From the NCBI RefSeq assembly GCF_900116415.1, contig NZ_FPAP01000003.1, forward strand, positions 1-64,000: a stretch of DNA of 64,000 bases. The letters run 5' to 3'. The stretch is from Chryseobacterium formosense (GTDB lineage Bacteria > Bacteroidota > Bacteroidia > Flavobacteriales > Weeksellaceae). Numbering within the stretch: the first letter of the stretch is position 1; each line of letters starts with the position of its first letter. Below are positions 9,535 through 19,600 of the stretch, in pieces. Under the pieces are notes generated by a model that saw nothing but the letters and a program-made list of their open reading frames with translations, was not told where the DNA came from and did no database searches. A program made the position numbers and the translations under genes.

Positions 9535-12267
9535 TTAAACTATTTGATATTTTCCTAAAGATTTTTTTTTGTATTTGTAGATATCAATGGAGTTTTCTAA
9601 ATCGTGATAGTCTATTTCACCTTCATCTAAAATTTCGAATATCTTCATAATGCCGTTATTCGGTTTAGCCTGACCTTCTTTGTGTGCTATCTTGTTACTC
9701 ATAAAGCTATCATGATAATTTTTAAGACAGATGTCATACATAGACACTGATGTCGAATTAATCTCACATTCTATTGTAGAAAACTCCAAACGAAGTCCTT
9801 TACTTACATCTTTTAATAATTTGGAGTTAGAGAATATCTCATCATTGCTCGAAATTTCATTGGTGTTATTCCATATCGATGTAGGAACAGATTTTAGAAT
9901 GGGAGAACCTTTAAAAGAAGAAAAATGATTTCCAGTGCCTTTCACTGATAAAATAAGTTTATTATCTAATTGGATAGATTCTGTACATACAGGATAAATA
10001 TTGTGAGTGTTTTTATTTTCGGTAATTAACTTTTCTCCATTTATTTCAGTTATTGGGATCTCTGAATATATTTCTAAAGCAAACGTTTTTGGATTAACCA
10101 CTACAGATTCAACTCCATATGTGTCTTTTACTCTTTTTATTATTCCTGATGAAATGTTGTAGGTAAGTATTTTAGATTGATCCGCTAAAAAATCAGATAC
10201 GAATTCTTCTTTACTTAACGATTTATTGATACGCTTATCATGATTACCAAATTTTACTTCTAATTCGTAACCAACCACCTTAAAAGTTGCTATTCCCCTA
10301 AAATCAGGTCCTTCCAATTGTAATTTAGCAGTTAAGTTAAAAGATTGATTGATGCTAAAAAGCCATACATCTAATATAACTTTTGCATAAATCTGAACAT
10401 TAACCTCTGCCTGGTAATAAAATGGCTTCCATGATATAATGAAATCTGCATTGAAGAGAATTCCAATTTCAGCATACAATTTTCTTCCATCCAGTACAAG
10501 TTTTAATCCACCCGCCATACCTGCCATTATACAGCTCGGCGTTAGAGCAAAATAAGCTTTACCGTAGAACTGGACTGAACCTAAATTAAAACTATACTCT
10601 AATCGGGGTGTATTATTCGGATAATGGGCAGGTGCTTTAAAATTAGGATGATAACCGCCTAAAGTAAATACGAAATCACCCGTCATCTCTCCTTTCAGCC
10701 ACATTCCCAATGCAAACCCGCCTGTTAATTTTAACTGAGGCAGCAATACATAGGTATTATCCGTCAATTGTCCACGAGCCAAGAAGGTTCCTTCCTCCAA
10801 ATCTGCACGCATTGAGAATGCAAATTCAAAATTATAAACCCCTTCCAGCTTCATCGTTGATAAGCCTAAAAGATTTAAAGATGTTTTATTTCCAAAAGCA
10901 AGAGCCAATATCCCAGTAGTAAAAATCATCTTATAGGAATCAAACTTAATTCCTGCTATTATCACATAACTATTTTCACTGGCAGGTAAATAACGATTTA
11001 AATCTTGAAAGATTTTCTTAATGTTATCTCCTGGTTTTAATCCCCCCTGATGAACGATTTTGATGAGAGGGAAATCCGGAACTTCGGTGATATTTGGCAT
11101 TACAAAATCTCTGTTTAATCCAAATCCTAAAGCAAATCCATGGATATAAAAAGAAGGATCTATGGGTAATGGAATACCTAGATAGCCAAATGCAAATAGT
11201 GAAGAATAGCGTGGTGTTTTTAGGTAAGATCCAATGGCTACGACCTCAATTTTAGCAAACCTGAACGTTAATAAACCGTTGTATTCCTCTATTCCGTTAT
11301 TTGTTTCTCTCAAAAATGAACCTGCTATTGAAAGCGTGGGTGTATCATAAATAATCGCTAAACCATTTAAGTAAAACTGAATTTCTTTCCATAATTTTTC
11401 AAGACTAAAGTTTTGAAAAACACTAAAAGGTACCTGAATTCCAAGACCTACAAGCTGTAATCCGAAAGGTCCAATATTAAAATCTGCTGATATAGCAATA
11501 TTTATTTGATGGTTTTCAATCGATGGTTTTACCTCGTTAATTTTTACCAGTGATTGTTTTTTAGCTTCTTCTTTTTGAATGATGCCTGAAGTACTTTTGT
11601 TATTTTTTTTTGTTGAATCCGAATGAACAGATAATCCAGGAAATTTTATACCATTTAAATCAAAGCCAGGAAAGGTAATCTTTTGCTCTTCCTTTCCATT
11701 TTCCAAAATCATACCTGCGTTGAAGCCTTTCGAAATAGAAAGCTTTTCTTTGTTTAACCAAATTGTACTGTCAATAAAATTTTTCTTAGCACCATTAATT
11801 AATTTCATCCGTTCATTAGTGAAAATCTTTTCTTTTTGAGAAAGATATACCAATTCTATTGTAGAAATAGAATAATCTTTGAGATACTCTCCTACCAATG
11901 GCATTTTTGCAAAACTAATTCCTTCGGCAATTGCTACCGAAAACAGTTTGAATTCTTCAGAAAAAAAACCTTTTAACTTTAGTTTTGAGTATTTGGCGTG
12001 AAGCTGTAAAGCTGACAGATTTTCTTTCTCATTTGAGATTTTATAAATACCAAAGCCTACTTCACTAGGTACAAAAGGGATAATAATTTCTTTTATATGA
12101 CCTTCATCTTCCAGAAGTTTAGAGATATTCTGTGAAACATCAGGCAGATTACCAATAAGCGATGTTGCGGAAATATCATCATCTAATTTGATCATATTAC
12201 CTATAATTTTAAGGTCAACTTTTTTTATAGTTACGTCGAGCTCTATTTGTATCTGGATATTTCGCAT
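9535..12267 (-). CDS. DUF6603-like large beta-rich protein (910 aa)
   Basis: Long, glycine- and aromatic-rich beta-strand protein without a signal peptide. The central part (about residues 260-690) carries motifs I associate with DUF6603: GYHPNFKAPAHYP near residue 540, YFALTPSCIMAGMAGG near 575 and ISWKPFYYQAEV near 615, preceded by PFGLQLVGLGIQVPF near 275. DUF6603 has no known function. Amphipathic strands resemble a membrane-barrel or fibrous beta structure, but the absence of an export signal argues against a standard outer-membrane protein. The C-terminal 200 residues are polar. It is preceded by a 143-base gap containing a perfect palindrome. Confidence 0.75.
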   Translation of the reverse strand: MRNIQIQIELDVTIKKVDLKIIGNMIKLDDDISATSLIGNLPDVSQNISKLLEDEGHIKEIIIPFVPSEVGFGIYKISNEKENLSALQLHAKYSKLKLKGFFSEEFKLFSVAIAEGISFAKMPLVGEYLKDYSISTIELVYLSQKEKIFTNERMKLINGAKKNFIDSTIWLNKEKLSISKGFNAGMILENGKEEQKITFPGFDLNGIKFPGLSVHSDSTKKNNKSTSGIIQKEEAKKQSLVKINEVKPSIENHQINIAISADFNIGPFGLQLVGLGIQVPFSVFQNFSLEKLWKEIQFYLNGLAIIYDTPTLSIAGSFLRETNNGIEEYNGLLTFRFAKIEVVAIGSYLKTPRYSSLFAFGYLGIPLPIDPSFYIHGFALGFGLNRDFVMPNITEVPDFPLIKIVHQGGLKPGDNIKKIFQDLNRYLPASENSYVIIAGIKFDSYKMIFTTGILALAFGNKTSLNLLGLSTMKLEGVYNFEFAFSMRADLEEGTFLARGQLTDNTYVLLPQLKLTGGFALGMWLKGEMTGDFVFTLGGYHPNFKAPAHYPNNTPRLEYSFNLGSVQFYGKAYFALTPSCIMAGMAGGLKLVLDGRKLYAEIGILFNADFIISWKPFYYQAEVNVQIYAKVILDVWLFSINQSFNLTAKLQLEGPDFRGIATFKVVGYELEVKFGNHDKRINKSLSKEEFVSDFLADQSKILTYNISSGIIKRVKDTYGVESVVVNPKTFALEIYSEIPITEINGEKLITENKNTHNIYPVCTESIQLDNKLILSVKGTGNHFSSFKGSPILKSVPTSIWNNTNEISSNDEIFSNSKLLKDVSKGLRLEFSTIECEINSTSVSMYDICLKNYHDSFMSNKIAHKEGQAKPNNGIMKIFEILDEGEIDYHDLENSIDIYKYKKKSLGKYQIV

Positions 12268-12283
12268 TAGTGATATATTAATA

Positions 12284-12303
12284 CTCCTTAAAATTTTAAG
12301 GAG
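12284..12303. repeat. 20-bp perfect palindrome in leader of the DUF6603-like gene
   Basis: CTCCTTAAAATTTTAAGGAG is a perfect inverted repeat 16 bases upstream of the 910-aa start codon, in the largest internal gap of the six-gene locus. It could be a dimeric regulator operator or an mRNA hairpin near the ribosome binding region, as the AAGGAG arm would also mimic a Shine-Dalgarno sequence. No direct evidence separates these. Confidence 0.45.
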
Positions 12304-12410
12304 ATGAAGAAAACTTCAAATTAATTATTGAAAATGACAATCAATGAATTTCTTAACAAAGGATAAAAATTGACAATGTTTTTTTGATCATTACGGTAGT
12401 ATTTGAATCA

Positions 12411-13103
12411 TTATTGAACCTTGATTATATAAACCATTTTTATACTTGGAGGGAGAATGTCAATCGGGGTCGGTTTAGCATGACCTATTCTTGTATATGA
12501 ATCGCGTATCATCCCTTTAAAATCCTCATAATACGAAGAACCTGTGTTTCCCGAAACTGATGAAGTTAAATACGTAATACTTTCATCAGAACCTCCTCTG
12601 CCTGCTTTCCACTTATATAAGTTGTAATAGACTTGTAATTGATCTTCATGAATATTTACATTTTTAATGGTGATATTATCTGTACCAAATGCGGTAAAGT
12701 CATTTTTTTCGCTACCCATTACATACTTTTTGATTAAATTAGGTGTACTGGTCCCAATAATAGTATGCGCTTCGGTATATTTTTCTGAAATAGCCTGCCC
12801 GTTGCATAACAACCATCCATCTGGAATTTTTTTTCCGGCAAAACTTATAACAGCGCCAATGGGTAAAGAAACCAATTCATTATTAATATATAAACTGTTA
12901 TTAATATCTGTTCTACCAGCGGTAATCTTAAGTAATTCTTTAGAACCCTTCAAAATTCTAAATTCTTCATTTAAAAGCTCTATTTGATTTTTAAGTTTTA
13001 TAATATCTGATGATAATGTACTCATTGTAGCGCTCTCCGAAGTTAGCTTATCAATTTTCCCTTGATTAGCTTCAAATTCATTTACGTTTAGGATTTCTGA
13101 CAT
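12411..13103 (-). CDS. Phage tail collar domain protein (230 aa)
   Basis: N-terminal coiled coil (about residues 28-55, heptads in LSSDIIKLKNQIELLNEEF) followed by a phage tail-collar domain (PF07484 type) from residue 80, with signature IGAVISFAGKKIPDGWLLCN and closing with the PPSIKMVYIIKV pattern typical of the collar/short-tail-fibre C-terminus. Such proteins usually trimerise through the coiled coil and form fibres or receptor-binding tips. No signal peptide. It sits 11 bases after the 508-aa gene, inside the operon of large unknown proteins, so it is probably a fibre component of whatever that locus builds. Confidence 0.8.
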   Translation of the reverse strand: MSEILNVNEFEANQGKIDKLTSESATMSTLSSDIIKLKNQIELLNEEFRILKGSKELLKITAGRTDINNSLYINNELVSLPIGAVISFAGKKIPDGWLLCNGQAISEKYTEAHTIIGTSTPNLIKKYVMGSEKNDFTAFGTDNITIKNVNIHEDQLQVYYNLYKWKAGRGGSDESITYLTSSVSGNTGSSYYEDFKGMIRDSYTRIGHAKPTPIDILPPSIKMVYIIKVQ

Positions 13104-13114
13104 AATTTTAAAAC

Positions 13115-14641
13115 TTATAGTGAATAAAAAATCTTACCTGTTTTTATGTAGAATTTAGCTTTACCATTTCTATATCCTGAAATATTCTTGTACTCCAGAT
13201 AAAAAGGATAAGTTCCCGATGGATTTGCAGAGGTTGGTTGTTTCGCTTTTAATTCTGATATTTCTAAAAAAAGAGATTCGCCTTTTTTTAATACATATTC
13301 TTTCTGAAAATATAAAAAATCATTTTCCGATGATTTTGGTCTGGTTGGAATATCAGTAGCGGAAATATATTGTTTAAGTTTAAGATTATTGGTTTGCTGT
13401 ACATCACTTTGGAGAATCATAAGAAAATTACCTGTAATTCTGAAACCGCTCTTATCTGATAATATCAAATCTTCATCAGAAGTATTATTTACCAGTAGAT
13501 TTATGGTCTGCGTATTATTTCCGACTCCGTTATTTAAGGTATCATTTCCCAAAATAAATACCTCAAACGGACACACATTACCGCCTCTTAAATCAATTAC
13601 TTCAAATACTTTATCAATGATAAGAGGTTTAGACTTGGTAAACGTTGTAGAAAATTCATCTTTAGTGAGTGTAAGATTGTAAATTTCCAGCTGAACTAAA
13701 ACCCTTTCCTGTTCTAAGCGATTAACGATAGATACCCCTTCTACAATTGTCTTTAAATTTGAATTATTATTTTGTAGATTCTTAAGATTAAGCGGAATCG
13801 ATAGATCATCGGACTCTTCTATGTTTTTATAATATTCGAAAAAACCTTTTTTTACCTTAAGCGTTGCCACACAATTCTCATGTTTATCAAGCGCCATATC
13901 CTTATGAAAAAACTCAAAAAATAAAGGCTGCTGCTCATTTTCGATTACTACTTTATCATATTCAGTACTGTTGGTAATTTTAAAGGTTATCGTATCAAGC
14001 AGCGTAGATTTTGATAAAAGTGTCAGATGTTTTTCAATAGATTTATTGATTATATTTTCTGCTTCATCTTTAGTCACATCACTATAAACAGATAAATCTG
14101 CAATTCTGAGTTTATCACCTTCTTTATTATTCCCGATCATAATATTTTGATGATCTATAGGATTATTGACCGATATAAGGACTTTATTGTTTAATAAAAA
14201 ATTTTTATCCGTCATAAAAATTTCCAGATTGTCAAACTCATCAAAGTATATAGAACAATTAAACCATGTATTTTCCTTGATTTTAAAATCTGCATCATTT
14301 ACTTTAAAACTATTCTTAAAAGCTATAGCATTTCTGTTGTTCGATTTTATGACACTTAGTATTTCATTCCCAATCGCAATAATACTGATGCTGTCATTAT
14401 TATTTTTTTTATCGTAATTAAAAAAGAAATTAATTAAATTTCCCGCTCTACTAATGGTTTTCTTAAATGTTAATTCTAAGGTACTTTTATCCTTGAAGTT
14501 TAGAAAAGATCCTTTATGCTGATCAAAATCAACTTCTATAATATTATTTTCTACACTCATTTGAACCTGAGTTTTGTAGTTGTTAATGATATCTTTATTT
14601 AATAAATTATCTAAAGGAAAGTAATATAATAGTTTTGCCAT
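13115..14641 (-). CDS. Uncharacterised protein with LamG-like N-terminus (508 aa)
   Basis: Opens MAKLLYYFPLDNLLNKDI, and residues 1-200 follow the strand pattern of a concanavalin/LamG-like jelly roll (a GSFLNFKDKSTLELTF strand, then WFNCSIYFDEFDNLEIFM and KLRIADLSVYS). This fold commonly binds glycans or proteins. The remainder (200-508) is predicted beta-rich without a family I recognise. No signal peptide. Separated from the 1442-aa gene by 6 bases, so co-transcribed. The LamG assignment rests on pattern only. Confidence 0.65.
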   Translation of the reverse strand: MAKLLYYFPLDNLLNKDIINNYKTQVQMSVENNIIEVDFDQHKGSFLNFKDKSTLELTFKKTISRAGNLINFFFNYDKKNNNDSISIIAIGNEILSVIKSNNRNAIAFKNSFKVNDADFKIKENTWFNCSIYFDEFDNLEIFMTDKNFLLNNKVLISVNNPIDHQNIMIGNNKEGDKLRIADLSVYSDVTKDEAENIINKSIEKHLTLLSKSTLLDTITFKITNSTEYDKVVIENEQQPLFFEFFHKDMALDKHENCVATLKVKKGFFEYYKNIEESDDLSIPLNLKNLQNNNSNLKTIVEGVSIVNRLEQERVLVQLEIYNLTLTKDEFSTTFTKSKPLIIDKVFEVIDLRGGNVCPFEVFILGNDTLNNGVGNNTQTINLLVNNTSDEDLILSDKSGFRITGNFLMILQSDVQQTNNLKLKQYISATDIPTRPKSSENDFLYFQKEYVLKKGESLFLEISELKAKQPTSANPSGTYPFYLEYKNISGYRNGKAKFYIKTGKIFYSL

Positions 14642-14647
14642 AATGTT

Positions 14648-17600
14648 TTAAAATTTGGTAGATTTTATAGATAGCCAACCTTCTTTTAAGACCAGATTAG
14701 GAATAGTGCCGGAATTGATATTAAAATCGGCGATCTTAAGAATTGCTTTAGATTTATTGTCAACCATCTTTAATAAAAGCTTCTCATCTTCATCTAAATA
14801 ATCTTTCACTTTAAGCTTTTCTAATTCGCCAATATCCACAAAATAAATTTGCTCATCCGGATAAAAAGAATCTTTATTTATTATTTTTCTTCCGATAAGG
14901 TTTTGCTTAAAATTATTTTTGATTATTTCAGAAGAATTCTCTGAACTGAAAACATATATTTTTTTAAACATCTCTTTGAGATAGATGATCTTATTCGAGG
15001 TTTTCAATGATAGCAAGTGAATTAATTCTCTCTCGAATTCATTTATATCAGATTCGTTTTTTGATTGTAGTGCTTCTATTTTGTTAAAATTAATAAAATA
15101 AGCTTTGCCATTCAGAATATTTGTTTCAGGGGCTACAGCATAATTATTTCTAATAAGAAATTCTTTAAGCTCTAAATATTTTTTTGTTTTAAAATGATTA
15201 AAATCAAATGCGACTTTTTTAAATCTAATATTATCGTTTTTAAATATGAGATGGGTAAACGGATCATTTATCAATACTAGCTGTGATTGGTATCTGTAAA
15301 CTTCTTTATCAAATTCTTCTTTGTTGATAAAATAAATCTTCTGATCAGGAAAAAATGCATTCAGCTCGCTTACCAAAAGACCATCCTTTTTCAGACTAGA
15401 CAATAAAAACTGCAGATCGCTTTCCGTCTCAAAATTTTCAGCAAAATCTACTGCTAAATTTTGAGTTAGCCGTTTTTTGACAGGCAGGTTCGTAGGAGAT
15501 AAAGGTTGTTTATTATTTTTCTTTTCTAACTCAACCCATGACCATTCATAACGGTTGTCTTTAGGTAACGACAGTTGAAGGTTTTCTTTAGGGGTTAAAA
15601 CAGGACTTGTTAATAAGGTAAGTTCAATTCTTTTTAAAGAGTTTTTGATATTATTATAAACTAATTTTATAGATTTTTCAGGTAAAATTCCTGTTTTAAT
15701 CTTCAGATTACCTTTAGGGTGCATTAATACATACCTCTGGCATGAATTTAAAGTATCATTCAACGCCAAATAATTTTCTCTATCCTGAACTTTGTAGTTT
15801 ATAGCAGTGCTTATCACAGGACTGCTTTCAATATCGTTCCATTTTTCTTTCCCATCAATGGGGTTTTCTTTCAGAAAGTCTTTCAGGGAATAAGACTGGT
15901 TGTTTATTTTCTTAATGACATCATTATTGAAATAAATTTTACTTTCTAAAGATTTTACACCTAATTTTTCGTCATCCTTCAGATTGTAATGCCAATATCC
16001 CAGTACCCCATCATTGTATTGATTTAGATCGCCAATAGACATTGGGATCTTAACCCTGTCGTATTTTCTTTGATTATCGTAAGTATTGATACTAATATTG
16101 TCAGAATAATTGATATCGTAAAGTGACTCACCTTTAGTAAATAAATTGATACTAACCAAAGTAATGGCTATTGGTACAGAAGATATTGTTTCCAGTAAAG
16201 AGGGATTGTCATAATCTTCTGGTGATGTATGCTCCAATGCTTTTTGTAATTCATTTATAAACTGGTCTTTTTTATTTGTTTTACAAATCTTTTCAATGAC
16301 CCAATGTATAATCCTCTTAAGGTGAGGATTTTTTGCTACAGACTTATACTCTGTATTCTCTTGCGCAATATGTAAATCAAAAGGGGAAGACTCCCACTGA
16401 CCTTCTGTATCTACAGCTCCCAGGTGTTTTCCAAATGCATCAAAAAACTCTATCCTTTGATTAAGATAAACAGGAACCATCCACCCAAGAACAGGAGATT
16501 TTTTTTTATCAGTTATTGTGCTGATAAATCGTGTACTTATAGCTGCAGCCTGCAGATATCGTGGTGGTAATGTTACCCAGTTATCTTTATTTTCAATCTT
16601 TTGTACATGAGTTGTGATAATTTTTTGGGGCTCTATTATTTTGTTTCTTCCAAAAGAATCTACAATTCTAAGTCTGCTAATTTTAAAGGCTCCGTTTCTG
16701 AACGGATTAAAAATAGATAATCTGTTAGGCGTTAAAAGATTTAGGTCGTTCAAATATCCTTTACATAAACCCTCTATTTTTTTTGCCAATTCTTTATGAT
16801 CTTCAAAACCATTGGGAATTAATGGTAAAACAGACAAACCATTACTTCTTTGCAGCATAAGATTATTGAAATCTGAAAGTGTTAATTCAAACAATGCTGT
16901 ACCATCAAGTGTTTTCAAAAAATCTTGTATTTGCTTTACTAATTGGGGATTTTCTGCTTTATCGATATGATTGAGATTTTTTTCTAATCTTTCTTTTACA
17001 TATTCCTGTACAGTATTGCTTACAAAAGAACTACCGTAATAGGTATTCGGATTTGGCATGTAGGCGATATCATTTAATGCATATTGTTTGATTAAATCTG
17101 CATTAAGCTCATCCAAAGTATAAGAGTCATTTAAGAAACTGTCATTAAAAACGTTGTCTGCAGACAAATAATGCCCCTCTTTTTTAGGTAAGAATAAACT
17201 TTCCCATTCTACTTTATACGTATGCCAATGATTAACATTAGTTTCATTAAAACCAGAGATTTTATCTGACACTTTTTTATAGCTATCTCTTTGCTTACAA
17301 TCAAATAGCTCAATAAGATTTGCATCTTCTGGCGTTGCAGGATTGGTAAACAGATTAAATATATTATTATTTTTTGGGGATGAAATAATTATGGTGGGAG
17401 GTAATGCATTGTAATAATCTGTTCTGCTTTTTTTAGATAAGACGATCTTTGTTTTATATCTTAGATTTAGCAGAATATTAAGTTCATTCCGGGAAATATC
17501 ATCTCCCGATTGCTGTGCTTTAACCAAAAATTTAATAATTGCATAATCACGATATTGACTATAATAATTAGATATTTTTTCGGAAAAGGATCGTTGTAGA

Positions 17601-18976
17601 TCAGCTACTTTAGCCTCTGCATTCTTAAGTTTCGTTTTTATTATATTAATCTGAGAAATCAGTAGTGCTAAATCATTCTTAAATTTATTGATGTTCTTAT
17701 TTTTGTTTATGAACAACGCATTTAAATAAGTAGACCAATGGAGATATAGGCTTTCAATTTTGGTTTGTAATCGGAAAGTATCTAATTCAGAATTGTTCAA
17801 AACCTTATTTAAAGATTCCAGTTCATTGTCTAAAGAGTTATTAAAGGAAATATTGTTGAGCTCCGTTAAATTTATTCCTCCCCAAACAGGAACTAGGATT
17901 TCATCTGATGAAGCAGATTCATTAAGAACGTCTAATTTTTCCCGCATGTTTTCGTATTGAGCGGAAATACTTTTGCTAAACTCAAAATTTAGTAGATTAA
18001 TATCAAAGTCATATTCCTGAATCGCATCTTCATTGTCAATACTAACAATATTCAGTACAAATTTCGTCGTACCGGATGTTTTATTAAACTGTTGCTCGTG
18101 CTGTTTACTCCTTAATCTGGAAATCCAGTCTAAGTTTAAACCTTTCAATTCATCAAAATTGATCATTAATGCAATTTGCTCTTCTTGCTTTTGCAAGTCC
18201 TGTTTCGATATGGAAGGATTGTTCGTGTTAATAATCAATGCAGAAAGTGTCTCCGGTAAAGTATTTGCAATTGTTATATCAAACGGCTTATGATCTTCAT
18301 TTTTTATATTTGGATTTAGCTGAAATTTACCCGCTACGATATATTCATTAGCAGAGGCTTCTACCCAGGCTATGATTGTATAAGCATCGTTTTTAGTTCC
18401 TTCTTCATCATAAAAGCCAAATACACTTCTACAGTTAGGATAATGTATATCAAATGAAAAGCTTCCCCATCCGAAAGCACTGAGATCCTTTAAATAATTC
18501 TCTTTAGAATGATCTTTATTAATCCATTCTTCCAGCTTGTATTTTCTTCCTATATATTTAAATTGAAAATTACTTCCCATTTCTTCTACATAAGTACAAG
18601 TATCGGACTTATTTAAAATGGGATCATTAATATTCCATACATAATCACTTTCAACAATCCATTCTTTACCATCTTTTTCTCTTTTTATATACCAACGATT
18701 TGGAGCTTTGGGCAGCGTACCGCTATCATCAAATTTTTTAAAGTAGGATGGCAAAAGAAAGTGAATATGTACTCCCTTATCCAAATAAATGGCATTATCA
18801 TATGAAAAAGGTCTTGGGATAATAGAATTAGTTTCTAAAGGTACATTAGGATTTTCGAATACATCTGTGTGTGTATTCATCCAGGGAACATTTTCAAAAC
18901 GAATATCCTGACCAATTACCTGTTCAGGCGACTCAAGATACAAAGCGTTTATTTGGAGAGGAAGTATAGTTGGCAT
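14648..18976 (-). CDS. Giant uncharacterised protein (1442 aa)
   Basis: Soluble protein with no export signal. Residues 1-240 look beta-rich, and 370-475 form a long coiled coil. The middle contains blocks that read as conserved: LRIVDSFGRNKI (about 768), LPPRYLQAA (about 802), PVLGWMVPVYLN (about 827) and FFDAFGKHLGAV (about 843). The C-terminal 240 residues include three degenerate repeats, each ending in an FPDQKIYFIN or YPDEQIYFVD type motif. No enzyme motif is recognised. I recall similar central blocks in very long hypothetical proteins of actinobacteria and cyanobacteria, but cannot confirm that here. It is second in the operon, 3 bases after the 206-aa gene, and looks like a structural scaffold. 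Confidence 0.75.
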   Translation of the reverse strand: MPTILPLQINALYLESPEQVIGQDIRFENVPWMNTHTDVFENPNVPLETNSIIPRPFSYDNAIYLDKGVHIHFLLPSYFKKFDDSGTLPKAPNRWYIKREKDGKEWIVESDYVWNINDPILNKSDTCTYVEEMGSNFQFKYIGRKYKLEEWINKDHSKENYLKDLSAFGWGSFSFDIHYPNCRSVFGFYDEEGTKNDAYTIIAWVEASANEYIVAGKFQLNPNIKNEDHKPFDITIANTLPETLSALIINTNNPSISKQDLQKQEEQIALMINFDELKGLNLDWISRLRSKQHEQQFNKTSGTTKFVLNIVSIDNEDAIQEYDFDINLLNFEFSKSISAQYENMREKLDVLNESASSDEILVPVWGGINLTELNNISFNNSLDNELESLNKVLNNSELDTFRLQTKIESLYLHWSTYLNALFINKNKNINKFKNDLALLISQINIIKTKLKNAEAKVADLQRSFSEKISNYYSQYRDYAIIKFLVKAQQSGDDISRNELNILLNLRYKTKIVLSKKSRTDYYNALPPTIIISSPKNNNIFNLFTNPATPEDANLIELFDCKQRDSYKKVSDKISGFNETNVNHWHTYKVEWESLFLPKKEGHYLSADNVFNDSFLNDSYTLDELNADLIKQYALNDIAYMPNPNTYYGSSFVSNTVQEYVKERLEKNLNHIDKAENPQLVKQIQDFLKTLDGTALFELTLSDFNNLMLQRSNGLSVLPLIPNGFEDHKELAKKIEGLCKGYLNDLNLLTPNRLSIFNPFRNGAFKISRLRIVDSFGRNKIIEPQKIITTHVQKIENKDNWVTLPPRYLQAAAISTRFISTITDKKKSPVLGWMVPVYLNQRIEFFDAFGKHLGAVDTEGQWESSPFDLHIAQENTEYKSVAKNPHLKRIIHWVIEKICKTNKKDQFINELQKALEHTSPEDYDNPSLLETISSVPIAITLVSINLFTKGESLYDINYSDNISINTYDNQRKYDRVKIPMSIGDLNQYNDGVLGYWHYNLKDDEKLGVKSLESKIYFNNDVIKKINNQSYSLKDFLKENPIDGKEKWNDIESSPVISTAINYKVQDRENYLALNDTLNSCQRYVLMHPKGNLKIKTGILPEKSIKLVYNNIKNSLKRIELTLLTSPVLTPKENLQLSLPKDNRYEWSWVELEKKNNKQPLSPTNLPVKKRLTQNLAVDFAENFETESDLQFLLSSLKKDGLLVSELNAFFPDQKIYFINKEEFDKEVYRYQSQLVLINDPFTHLIFKNDNIRFKKVAFDFNHFKTKKYLELKEFLIRNNYAVAPETNILNGKAYFINFNKIEALQSKNESDINEFERELIHLLSLKTSNKIIYLKEMFKKIYVFSSENSSEIIKNNFKQNLIGRKIINKDSFYPDEQIYFVDIGELEKLKVKDYLDEDEKLLLKMVDNKSKAILKIADFNINSGTIPNLVLKEGWLSIKSTKF

Positions 18977-18979
18977 ATT

Positions 18980-19570
18980 TTATTTGCTGGGTTCGTCTAA
19001 CTGCTTAAAGATATCTTCGGTTGATCCCAAAGTCATCATTTTCTTAACTATCTCACGGTTTGTATTCCAAATAGAAAAGCTTATCGAGTTAATAGACATT
19101 GTATTAAATTCTGAGAAAAATTTTGTGCTATCAATTGTAATTGAGAATGCGTATTCCCATTTTGCATAATTGTCAGTATCTGCGATTACTTCGCCTGCAC
19201 CATTACACTCTTTTTCGTTCCCCTCTACTTTTACGCTGAAAGTTTTTTTATACAAAAAAGCATTGTTTAAGCGAAAATTGATATTATCAATATGAAAATT
19301 ATCAGCGTTAGCATTTTCTTTCAACTGCTCATCTATTTTAGCTGATGCTTCCTTAGAATCTTTAGAATCAACACCAAATATTTTATCAAAATCTTTTTTT
19401 AGATCAGAGAATGTCATATAATCTTCTGATGATGGAAGCTTAGTCGGAATAAGCAGATATTCTTTAACAGCAATATCCTTGCTGTTTACAATGAGCTTAT
19501 TACTTTGAATAACTAAAGCAAGATCTCTATTTAAAAATTTTAGAGACACTCCTAATTGAAATTCGGCCAT
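18980..19570 (-). CDS. Uncharacterised protein (196 aa), first gene of the six-gene locus
   Basis: Starts MAEFQLGVSLKFLNRDLALV at 19570. An ATG 10 codons upstream (19600) adds a basic stretch that does not look like part of the fold, and the A/T-rich bases before 19570 suit a flavobacterial start. About 196 residues of alpha/beta character, with no signal peptide or motif I recognise. As promoter-proximal gene it probably marks the start of the transcription unit that runs to 7533. The next gene follows after 3 bases. Confidence 0.65.
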   Translation of the reverse strand: MAEFQLGVSLKFLNRDLALVIQSNKLIVNSKDIAVKEYLLIPTKLPSSEDYMTFSDLKKDFDKIFGVDSKDSKEASAKIDEQLKENANADNFHIDNINFRLNNAFLYKKTFSVKVEGNEKECNGAGEVIADTDNYAKWEYAFSITIDSTKFFSEFNTMSINSISFSIWNTNREIVKKMMTLGSTEDIFKQLDEPSK

Positions 19571-19600
19571 ATATATTTTTTTAAAAAATTTCCTACTCAT

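Noticed and set aside
7533..19570. Extracellular contractile injection system (eCIS) or prophage
   Set aside because: Collar/fibre-type domains are present, but no sheath, tube, baseplate, spike, tape measure, AAA+ ATPase, capsid or terminase gene can be seen, so a complete phage tail or eCIS is not supported.
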